From: a candidate division GN15 bacterium | GTDB taxonomy: Bacteria; Zixibacteria; MSB-5A5; GN15; FEB-12 | Length of the DNA: 5,454 nucleotides | Reading direction: 5' to 3' | NCBI GenBank assembly: GCA_014729205.1 | Contig: WJKG01000149.1 | Span: 1 to 5,454 of the forward strand | Part shown: piece by piece, positions 1 to 5,454 of the stretch | How the letters are laid out: every line of letters begins with the position of its first letter | How positions within the stretch are numbered: position 1 is the stretch's first letter | Notes under the pieces: generated by a model | What the model was told of the DNA's origin: nothing | What the model saw: the letters and a program-made list of their open reading frames with translations, nothing else | Database searches by the model: none | Made by a program: the position numbers and the translations under genes

Positions 1-612
1 CGGCTGTTCAGGGATCGTGGCGTTCGTCTCGAACGCACCAGCCAGCTCAATGTGGGAGGCAACACCGACTTCTTGAATATGCTGGAGCGATCGCGTCTGG
101 AATCCAAGAAGATTTCCAAGACAAATGCTGTCACCTCGCAGCTCCCGTATGACATGGGCACCGGCAACTGTCATATTGGTCCGTCGGATTATGTCCAGTG
201 GCTCTCGGACCGCAAGTGGGCCTACATTCGCATGGAAGGGCGGACGTTTGGCGATGTACCATTGAACGTCGAGATGAAACTCGAGGTCTGGGACAGCCCT
301 AACTCCGCAGGCGTGGTCATTGACGCTATCCGATGCTGCAAGCTTGGCCTGGACAACGGTCTCAAGGGCGCCCTCATTGGACCGTCCGCATACTTCAAGA
401 AATCCCCGCCGGTGCAGTTCAGCGACTATGAAGCATGGACTATGACCGAAGAGTTTATCAAGCAGTATGGCAAGAAGAAGGCCTCCAGGGCCAGGGGTAC
501 CAAGCAGGCCGCCAAGGCACCGGAGAAGAAACCGGCTGCCAGACCGCGCAAGCGTACTGCTCGTGCCAAGACAGGCACCGGCACCAAGCGTGTCGTGCGC
601 AAGAAAAAATAG
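1..612 (+). CDS. ino1: Inositol-1-phosphate synthase (MIPS), C-terminal part, with basic tail
   Basis: This is the 3' part (203 codons plus TAG) of an NAD-dependent myo-inositol-1-phosphate synthase. The enzyme turns glucose-6-phosphate into inositol-1-phosphate, the first step to inositol and phosphatidylinositol. The reading frame is open to the first base, so the gene begins upstream; the GTG at 52 is an internal valine. Family signatures visible are LNVGGNTDFLNM (residues 16-27 of the fragment), SKKISKTNAV (35-44), HIGPSDYV (58-65), DRKWAYIRMEGRTFG (70-84) and LEVWDSPNSAGVVID (94-108). K36 and K40 probably match the paired active-site lysines of the family. From memory, the fragment aligns closely with Mycobacterium tuberculosis Ino1 (about 367 aa), so about 230 N-terminal residues are missing. 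The mycobacterial protein stops about where this one reads EEFIKQYG. Here a further 46 residues follow (472-609), rich in Lys, Arg and Ala. A terminator follows the gene. Confidence 0.95.
   Translation, partial: RLFRDRGVRLERTSQLNVGGNTDFLNMLERSRLESKKISKTNAVTSQLPYDMGTGNCHIGPSDYVQWLSDRKWAYIRMEGRTFGDVPLNVEMKLEVWDSPNSAGVVIDAIRCCKLGLDNGLKGALIGPSAYFKKSPPVQFSDYEAWTMTEEFIKQYGKKKASRARGTKQAAKAPEKKPAARPRKRTARAKTGTGTKRVVRKKK
472..609 (+). other. Lysine/arginine/alanine-rich C-terminal tail of Ino1 (histone H1-like)
   Basis: The last 46 codons of the Ino1 gene encode a low-complexity tail with 13 Lys, 8 Arg, 9 Ala, 3 Pro and only one acidic residue. Short K-A-P and P-R-K-R type words recur, as in the C-terminal tails of histone H1 and of bacterial H1-like proteins. 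It starts directly after the conserved end of the catalytic domain and stays in frame to the stop, with no sign of a frameshift. It is probably disordered and could bind nucleic acid, acidic phospholipid or polyphosphate. The composition is seen directly; the binding role is inference. Confidence 0.8.
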
Positions 613-642
613 TTTGTCCGGTTCTTCAATTTGCCTAAGTTT

Positions 643-673
643 ACCGGCGGTCACCGACCGCCGGTTTTCTTTT
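643..673 (+). terminator. Rho-independent terminator after ino1
   Basis: A perfect 9-bp GC-rich stem (ACCGGCGGT at 643-651, ACCGCCGGT at 657-665) with a 5-nt loop (CACCG) is followed at once by a T-rich run, TTTTCTTTT (665-673). It lies 30 bp after the ino1 stop. There is no T-run on the opposite side, so it acts only on the + strand. It separates ino1 from the tmk unit. Confidence 0.9.
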
Positions 674-706
674 GATGGATTCAGTAGCACGACCTCTCAA
701 GACCGG

Positions 707-713
707 GAAAGGA
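707..713 (+). promoter_or_regulatory. Ribosome binding site deciding the tmk start
   Basis: GAAAGGA lies 6 nt before the ATG at 720 and is the only good Shine-Dalgarno match near the start of this frame. The earlier in-frame starts (TTG 672, ATG 675) fall in or right against the T-run of the terminator and have no such site. This supports the start at 720. Confidence 0.7.
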
Positions 714-719
714 CTCAGG

Positions 720-1358
720 ATGCCTCGGACGGGGCGGCGAAAGAAGAAGCTGTTTATTACCTTTGAGGGTATTGATGGGTGTGGCAAGACCACCCAGGCC
801 ATGCTCGTCTCGCAACTGCTGACCTCCGAGCGATACCAGGTGAAGTTGCTCCGCGAACCCGGCTCGACGGCTGTCGCCGAACGGATCCGAGAGCTGCTGC
901 TCGATGCCAACACCAACCTCACCGACACCACCGAACTGCTGCTCTACGAGGCTGCCCGCGCTGAACTGGTCGGGCGAGAAATCCTGCCCGCTCTCAAGGC
1001 CGAACAGATCGTCCTGTGCGATCGCTTCTATGATTCTACCACCGCCTACCAGGGGTACGGACGCAAGCTGGATCTGCGCATGGTGCGAAGCCTCCATCGT
1101 GTCGCCGTGGGTGACCTCAAGCCGGATCTCACGCTGTTGTTTGATATCGACCTGAAGACCGCTTTCTCCCGTCTCGGCAAGAATCCCGACCGCCTTGAAT
1201 CGCAGTCTCGAGCATTCTTCAAACGTGTGCGGCAGGGCTTTCTGGATATTGCCCGGAAGAACCGCCGACGAGTCAAAGTCATCGATGCCACCCAGTCTGT
1301 TGAAGAGATCTTCGAAGAGGTGAAACGATACCTGGCCCGGCGAGTAGACCTGGTATGA
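720..1358 (+). CDS. tmk: Thymidylate kinase (dTMP kinase)
   Basis: This 212-residue protein phosphorylates dTMP to dTDP with ATP in the cytoplasm, an essential step towards dTTP; the length is normal for the family. The P-loop GIDGCGKTT is at residues 17-25, followed by the dTMP-binding motif REPGST (45-50) and AARAELV (78-84). The DRFYDSTTAYQGYGR segment is at 101-115, and a LID with basic residues (R151, K154, R158) runs into DRLESQSRAFFKRVRQGF. A P-loop without arginine and a LID with basic residues fit the E. coli-like type II enzymes. REPGST has Ser where REPGGT is commoner, a mild change. The start at 720 is chosen for its ribosome binding site; an extended form from 675 would add 15 residues with no family resemblance. 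The stop overlaps the next start by 4 bp (ATGA), which suggests translational coupling. I see no convincing promoter between the terminator and the gene. Confidence 0.95.
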   Translation: MPRTGRRKKKLFITFEGIDGCGKTTQAMLVSQLLTSERYQVKLLREPGSTAVAERIRELLLDANTNLTDTTELLLYEAARAELVGREILPALKAEQIVLCDRFYDSTTAYQGYGRKLDLRMVRSLHRVAVGDLKPDLTLLFDIDLKTAFSRLGKNPDRLESQSRAFFKRVRQGFLDIARKNRRRVKVIDATQSVEEIFEEVKRYLARRVDLV

Positions 1359-2953
1359 GCGATACCGCCGAAAAGACTGTCGTCATCAGCCGCGCTGTCA
1401 TCCTCTGGTCCCTGACTATCATGGCGCTCATGGTCATCGTGGCCGGAGGCATGGCTGTTTATGTGCTGTCGGACCCCGGGATTGATGATGCCATCACGCT
1501 CCGCCGTGCTGCTCTGACTCTGGCCAACAATTACAAGGGAGACCTTGACACCGATGAACTCATATCCCGCGGCAGAGCCGCCATGTTCGAACAGCTCGAC
1601 CGCTATTCCAGCTATGTCCCGCGACGGCAAATGCTCCAGCGCCAGGAGGAACTCAGCGGCGGATACTACGGCATTGGCGTCATCGTGGTCAGTCACGACC
1701 GCGGACTGCTCATCATGTCAGTCCGTGAAAATGGCCCCGCCGCCGAGGCAGGTGTGCTGCCCGGTGATATCATAATCGAAGCCGATACCATCTCCCTTAC
1801 TGGGATGACCGTTTCCGAAGCGTCCACACTGCTTCGCGGGCCCGAAGGCACCCAGGTGGAGGTTGGCCTGTTTCGCGAAGCTATCAATGACACGACCCAC
1901 GTAAGCATCGAACGCCGTCGGATCGAGCTGCTTCACCTGCCGTTCGCTGGATATACAGCCGACAGCGTGCTTTACATGCGTTTGTTCGATTTCCAGGCGG
2001 GTGCTTCCGATGACATAGAAGCCGCCCTTGATTCGCTGCTCACCGACACGTCGCAGCCGCGAGGGATCATTCTCGACCTGCGCGGCAATCCCGGCGGGCT
2101 GATGAGTGAGGCATTCGAGATCGCCAACCTGTTTCTAGAGGAAAACGCTTTCATCGTTGGTACCGACAGCCGTTCACGATGGAACGAATACGCTTACCAC
2201 GCCCGCGGCGATGCGCTCGCATCGCATCTGCCAATGGCCATCCTGGTCGACCGCGGGTCGGCTTCGGCGGCCGAAATCGTGGCCGGTGCGCTGCGCTACA
2301 ACGACCGCGCCATACTCGTCGGCGATACCACCTTCGGCAAGGGACTGGTACAGGGTTTCTGGGAGTTTCCCGGAGGCGACGGACTGCGCCTGACCATCTC
2401 CCGTTACTACTTTGAGGGGAACGTATTCCTCAACGACTACGATACCACCCTCACCCAAACCGGGCGTGGTCTGCCGCCCGACTATCACGTTGAACCCGAT
2501 TACGGTGGCAGATTCGGTCGCGAGCTTGACAACTCCCTGTTGCTGCAGCGTTTTGTGAGCATTCATCTGGATAGCCTGGTTGCGGCCTGGAAATCTGGCA
2601 CGCTTGATACCTCATGGATAGAGAGACTCGCTGTCTATGCCCGCACAGAAGGCTTCACCTTCCAGAGCCCGACCACTGAGGCTACGGAGCTGTTCGGCGC
2701 GCTGGCCCAACTGGAGACAACTTCCAATGACCTGCTCGGCCTCTCAGAGCAGCTCACCAGCAGGGCCGAGGTGCTCGACAGTCGCCTGTGGCTGACGCAT
2801 GCGGAATACATATTCAGTCGGATGGAACGCCTGCTGGTCGAACGGCACTTAGGAATGTATGAGGCATACCGAACTGTCATTGTTCCGCGACGCGAGGATA
2901 TCCGGCTGGCTACCAAACTGCTCTTGCAACAGCAGCCAGCAGACCAAACCTGA
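1355..2953 (+). CDS. S41 C-terminal processing peptidase (CtpA-like), membrane-anchored
   Basis: This is a 532-residue serine protease of the tail-specific/carboxy-terminal processing family. Members cut proteins near the C-terminus outside the cytoplasmic membrane. Residues 1-13 are short and polar, and about 14-38 form one hydrophobic segment, a signal anchor or uncleaved signal. There is no lipobox cysteine. The family N-terminal helical region has LDRYSSYV (81-88). A PDZ domain spans about 103-187 (GYYGIGV; GPAAEAGVLPGDII). The protease core has DLRGNPGG (241-248). By spacing to E. coli Prc and Pseudomonas CtpA, the catalytic residues are S304 (in RGSASAAE), K329 (in TFGKGLVQ) and Q333, all present. 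After about residue 385 comes a predicted helical C-terminal region of about 145 residues that I do not recognise. Translation probably depends on tmk: the genes overlap by 4 bp and no strong ribosome binding site is visible. The substrate is unknown. Confidence 0.93.
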   Translation: MSDTAEKTVVISRAVILWSLTIMALMVIVAGGMAVYVLSDPGIDDAITLRRAALTLANNYKGDLDTDELISRGRAAMFEQLDRYSSYVPRRQMLQRQEELSGGYYGIGVIVVSHDRGLLIMSVRENGPAAEAGVLPGDIIIEADTISLTGMTVSEASTLLRGPEGTQVEVGLFREAINDTTHVSIERRRIELLHLPFAGYTADSVLYMRLFDFQAGASDDIEAALDSLLTDTSQPRGIILDLRGNPGGLMSEAFEIANLFLEENAFIVGTDSRSRWNEYAYHARGDALASHLPMAILVDRGSASAAEIVAGALRYNDRAILVGDTTFGKGLVQGFWEFPGGDGLRLTISRYYFEGNVFLNDYDTTLTQTGRGLPPDYHVEPDYGGRFGRELDNSLLLQRFVSIHLDSLVAAWKSGTLDTSWIERLAVYARTEGFTFQSPTTEATELFGALAQLETTSNDLLGLSEQLTSRAEVLDSRLWLTHAEYIFSRMERLLVERHLGMYEAYRTVIVPRREDIRLATKLLLQQQPADQT

Positions 2954-2975
2954 TTGAGAACCTGAGACTAACGAC

Positions 2976-3665
2976 ATGATGCGACACTCCAATCTCCCCG
3001 ATCCCCAGAACAGACTGGTCGTCTTCTGCGACTTCGATGGTACCGTCAGCCGACGTGACATTGGCTACCATTTCTTTCATCACTTCTCCGGTGGCAAGAT
3101 CCAGAAGCTGATTCCAGATTGGAAAGCCGGTGTGATGTCAAGCCGGGAGATACTTACCCGCGAGGCGGAAATGAGCACTGTTCATCAGGAGGAGGTTGAG
3201 CCGTTTCTGGAGCAGTTTGAAATCTCTCCCGGTTTCGTCGACTTCGTAACATTGTGTGAACAAAACCACGTGCCGGTGCACATTATCTCCGATGGACTGG
3301 ATATTTACATTACCTGGTTGCTCAAGCGCTATCAACTTGAGCGACTGCCGGTTATGTCAAACACGGCGACCCTGGACTCCGGCCGCATCACTCTGCAGTT
3401 TCCGTTTGACAACGGTGCCTGCGAGCGCTGTGGCAACTGCAAGGGCGAGCGAATCCGCCAGTACCGCCAGTCTCACCCGGGAACTAATGTCGTCTTCGTG
3501 GGCGATGGCATGTCGGACCTGTGCGCGATTGACGAGGCGGATATCCTGTTCGCCAAAAAAGACCTTGAGAATTATTGCCAGGCCAACAATATTGACTATG
3601 TTCCATATCACCATTTTCCCGATGTAGCACGGTGGTTGCTCGCACGGGGGTACTTGCAGAAGTGA
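2976..3665 (+). CDS. MtnX-like HAD-IB family phosphatase
   Basis: This 229-residue haloacid dehalogenase-type phosphatase is related to MtnX, the methionine-salvage enzyme that dephosphorylates 2-hydroxy-3-keto-5-methylthiopentenyl-1-phosphate. All four HAD motifs are visible: DFDGT (nucleophile D19, acid/base D21), IISDG (S105), K156, and GDGMSD (D177, D181). The cysteine cluster CxxCxxCK (149-156) just before the motif III lysine recalls the cysteine-rich site in Bacillus subtilis MtnX, as does the C-terminal LFAKKDL...VPYHHF stretch. No other methionine-salvage gene is in the window, so the true substrate may differ; phosphoserine or another small phosphate ester is possible. The start could be ATG 2976 or ATG 2979; both have only a weak TGAGA (2963-2967) upstream. 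The gene lies 22 bp after the protease and is probably in the same transcript. It has no signal peptide, so it should be cytoplasmic. Confidence 0.85.
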   Translation: MMRHSNLPDPQNRLVVFCDFDGTVSRRDIGYHFFHHFSGGKIQKLIPDWKAGVMSSREILTREAEMSTVHQEEVEPFLEQFEISPGFVDFVTLCEQNHVPVHIISDGLDIYITWLLKRYQLERLPVMSNTATLDSGRITLQFPFDNGACERCGNCKGERIRQYRQSHPGTNVVFVGDGMSDLCAIDEADILFAKKDLENYCQANNIDYVPYHHFPDVARWLLARGYLQK

Positions 3666-3690
3666 ATCTGGTCTTTTCCAACGCATAGGA

Positions 3691-3705
3691 TGGAGGTTTA
3701 GAGGT
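3691..3705 (+). promoter_or_regulatory. Tandem ribosome binding sites before the nucleotidyltransferase fusion
   Basis: Two purine-rich Shine-Dalgarno-like words, TGGAGG (3691-3696) and AGAGGT (3700-3705), precede the ATG at 3712. The nearer has a 6-7 nt spacer and is best placed. They fix the start and suggest strong independent translation, unlike the weak sites of the two genes before it. Confidence 0.65.
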
Positions 3706-3711
3706 AGCGAT

Positions 3712-5454
3712 ATGAAAGCAATTATCATGGCGGGCGGTTTCGGGACGCGGCTGCGCCCATTGACGATCAACATTCCCAAGCCGATGGTGCCGATCGGCAA
3801 TCTGCCCATGATGGAACACGTGGTGTCCCTGCTCAAGGAGCACAACATCACGGATATCACATCGCTGCTCTATTTCCAGGCCGACACCATTCGCGACTAC
3901 TTCAAGGATGGCAGTGCCTTCGGTGTCGACATGAAGTACGCCAAGCCCGATGACGACTACGGTACCGCCGGGGCCGTTCGCTATGCGCTCGGCGACGCCG
4001 ACGAACAGGTGCTGATCATTTCCGGCGACGTCCTGTCGGATTTCGATCTCTCCGCCGCCATCAACTGGCACAACGAGAAGCAATCCGAGGCTACCCTCCT
4101 GCTTACCCGCATGGAAAACCCACTGGCGTATGGTATCGTGATTACCGATAACGATGGTCGCATTGTCCGCTTCCTCGAAAAACCAACCTGGGGCGAGGCG
4201 TTCAGCGATACCATCAACACCGGGATATACATATTGCAACCCGAGGCCGCCAACCTCATCCCTCCACAGACGAGCTTCGACTTCTCCCAGAATCTCTTCC
4301 CGCTCATGCTGCAAAAGCAGATGCGACTGTATGGCATGATCACCGAAGGTTACTGGAAGGATGTCGGCAATGTCGACGAATACCGTCGTGCTCACCGCTC
4401 ACTCTTCGAGGGTGAACTGAAGCTCGATCTCAAAGCCGAACCTCAGAAGATTGGCGATGCCACCGTATTTATGGGTAAGAATGTCAACGTGGCTGACAAT
4501 GTCGAGTTCGGCGGGATGGTAACTCTTGCGGACGATGTTCATGTCGATGCCGGCTCCCGGCTATCCAACTGTGCTATTGGCACTCGCTCGCGCATAGGTG
4601 GCGGCAGCGAGTTGCGCAACACCGTCGTCTGGTCAGACTGCTCTATCGGCAACGAAAACACCATGTCTAATGCTATCGTGTGCAATCGGAGTCGACTCGG
4701 GGACAATGTCGAGCTTCTCGATGATGTCATAGTCTCTGATGACTGTGTCGTTGGTGATGGTGCTACCGTGAAAGCCAACTGCAAGATCTGGCCGGCCAAG
4801 CGCGTTGATTCCGGAGCGACCGTATCGACATCAATGGTCTGGGGCGAGAAATGGAATCGCGAGCTCTTCACCGACTCCAAAATCTCCGGTTTGGCCCTGA
4901 CCGAGCTGACACCAGAGATGTGCGTCAAGGTTGGTGCCGCTTTCGGTGCTTTTCTCGGTAAAGACGCCGCCGTCCTGACCAGCCGTGATGCCTCCGATAC
5001 CTCACGTCTGCTCAAGCGTGGCTTGATTTCCGGCCTGCTGGGCGCAGGGGTCGATGTCAGCGACTTGGAGACAATGCCAATCCCGGTGGTCCGCTACGGA
5101 CTGCGACGCGGTGAGTACGCTGCTGGGATCTACGTGCGCCACAACCCCGACGACTACCGCTTGATTGATATCATATTTATTGATGGCTCCGGGCTCGACC
5201 TTCCCACATCCAAAACCAAGAAGATTGAGCGCATGTACTCCGGTGAGGACTTCGAACGGGCTTCGCTCGAGCAGATCGGCCACCTGGATATGCCGCAGCA
5301 CGTGCTCGAGGACTACCGGGAGGAGTTCCTGGCGGAAATTGACCACGAACTCATCCGACGCGCCGGCTTCAAAGTCATTGTCGACCACTCCAACGGCTCC
5401 TCGGCTCAGATCTTCCCCGACCTGTTCAGCCAGCTGGGAATCTCCGCTGTCGAG
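3712..5454 (+). CDS. Mannose-1-phosphate guanylyltransferase/PMM-like fusion, 3' end outside window
   Basis: The frame runs 581 codons from ATG 3712 to the last base without a stop. The full protein of this family is about 830 aa. The NTP-transferase domain (about 1-230) has the nucleotide-binding loop MAGGFGTRLRPLT (6-18), IPKPMVPI (21-28), GTAGAV (84-89), the metal-binding Asp in ISGD (D106), FLEKPTWGEAFSDTINTGIY (154-173) and YWKDVG (214-219). Hexapeptide repeats of a left-handed beta-helix fill about 247-375. From about 398 a phosphohexomutase-like fold begins (RDASDTSRLLKRGLISGLLG; YVRHNPDDY; IDHELIRRAGFKVIVDHSNG). The likely product is GDP-mannose or another NDP-sugar. The whole resembles, from memory, the long Streptomyces mannose-1-phosphate guanylyltransferases. 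Residue R476 replaces the serine phosphorylated in true mutases, so this half may not be a mutase. The metal loop and sugar-binding loop lie beyond the window. The NDP-sugar type is not proven by sequence. Confidence 0.88.
   Translation, partial: MKAIIMAGGFGTRLRPLTINIPKPMVPIGNLPMMEHVVSLLKEHNITDITSLLYFQADTIRDYFKDGSAFGVDMKYAKPDDDYGTAGAVRYALGDADEQVLIISGDVLSDFDLSAAINWHNEKQSEATLLLTRMENPLAYGIVITDNDGRIVRFLEKPTWGEAFSDTINTGIYILQPEAANLIPPQTSFDFSQNLFPLMLQKQMRLYGMITEGYWKDVGNVDEYRRAHRSLFEGELKLDLKAEPQKIGDATVFMGKNVNVADNVEFGGMVTLADDVHVDAGSRLSNCAIGTRSRIGGGSELRNTVVWSDCSIGNENTMSNAIVCNRSRLGDNVELLDDVIVSDDCVVGDGATVKANCKIWPAKRVDSGATVSTSMVWGEKWNRELFTDSKISGLALTELTPEMCVKVGAAFGAFLGKDAAVLTSRDASDTSRLLKRGLISGLLGAGVDVSDLETMPIPVVRYGLRRGEYAAGIYVRHNPDDYRLIDIIFIDGSGLDLPTSKTKKIERMYSGEDFERASLEQIGHLDMPQHVLEDYREEFLAEIDHELIRRAGFKVIVDHSNGSSAQIFPDLFSQLGISAVE
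4450..4836 (+). other. Left-handed beta-helix (hexapeptide repeats) linking the two enzyme-type domains
   Basis: Residues about 247-375 of the fusion protein show repeating turns with a hydrophobic residue, Gly/Asp/Asn and small residues about every six positions (for example IGDATV, VADNVEF, IGTRSRI, IGNENTM, LGDNVEL, VGDGATV). In sugar nucleotidyltransferases such helices serve in oligomerisation or regulation. No acyltransferase catalytic histidine pattern is evident, so a structural role is likelier. Confidence 0.75.

Noticed and set aside
675..719. Longer tmk start at ATG 675 (or TTG 672)
   Set aside because: It sits in or against the terminator T-run, lacks a Shine-Dalgarno sequence, and would add 15-16 residues without family resemblance before the normal N-terminus.
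613..719. Possible promoter between ino1 and tmk
   Set aside because: I checked for -35/-10 pairs after the terminator. TTGATG at 672 has no TATAAT-like partner at 16-18 bp, so I cannot support a promoter, although one is expected somewhere here.
435..766. Small + strand frames over the basic tail of ino1 and the terminator
   Set aside because: They are shifted readings of the repetitive Lys/Arg codons and run through the terminator hairpin. They have no ribosome binding site or motifs.
1046..1696. Open frame of 216 codons on the - strand
   Set aside because: It is antisense across the well-supported tmk and protease genes, spans their junction, and shows no family features.
3484..4395. Long open frame of 303 codons on the - strand
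   Set aside because: It lies opposite the end of the phosphatase and the nucleotidyltransferase domain, whose motifs are unmistakable. It has no recognisable motifs and arises from the codon bias of the + strand genes.
4495..4713. 12-bp direct repeat GACAATGTCGAG at 4495-4506 and 4702-4713
   Set aside because: Both copies encode D-N-V-E within the beta-helix, so the repeat follows from the hexapeptide protein pattern and is not a DNA element.
4539..5388. Two open frames on the - strand (4539-5015 and 5002-5388)
   Set aside because: Both lie opposite the open frame of the nucleotidyltransferase/PMM-like fusion, which continues through the window end with clear homology-type motifs.

Overview
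The window looks like ordinary bacterial chromosome, moderately GC-rich, with five tightly packed protein genes all on the + strand. There are no RNA genes, mobile elements, CRISPR arrays or other signs of recent transfer. Genes run off both ends: the inositol-phosphate synthase lacks its N-terminus and the nucleotidyltransferase fusion lacks its C-terminus. The mix of protein types (an actinobacterial-type Ino1, an actinobacterial-type long GDP-mannose pyrophosphorylase/PMM-like fusion, and a membrane-anchored S41 protease) would fit a little-studied bacterial phylum. I cannot assign a taxon from this sequence; an uncultured lineage of the FCB group is only a guess.

Layout. Positions 1-612 hold the end of myo-inositol-1-phosphate synthase (Ino1), carrying an unusual 46-residue lysine/arginine-rich tail. 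A strong intrinsic terminator (643-673) closes that unit. A second unit starts with thymidylate kinase (tmk, 720-1358) and overlaps by 4 bp (ATGA) a CtpA-like S41 processing protease (1355-2953). After 22 bp comes an MtnX-like HAD-IB phosphatase (2976-3665). After another 46 bp, with a good ribosome binding site and no terminator, comes a large two-enzyme-type protein (3712 to the window end, still open). It has an NDP-sugar nucleotidyltransferase domain, a left-handed beta-helix, and a phosphomannomutase-like domain.

Function together. tmk makes dTDP for DNA synthesis. The protease acts outside the cytoplasmic membrane. The phosphatase probably acts on a small phosphorylated metabolite. The last protein probably makes GDP-mannose or a related activated sugar. 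Ino1 and a GDP-mannose-type enzyme lying close together hint at inositol- and mannose-containing lipids or solutes, but this is inference only.

The points most worth a second look are the histone-H1-like tail on Ino1, and the PMM-like domain in which arginine stands where the phosphorylated catalytic serine should be. No clearly new multi-gene system is visible in this window.
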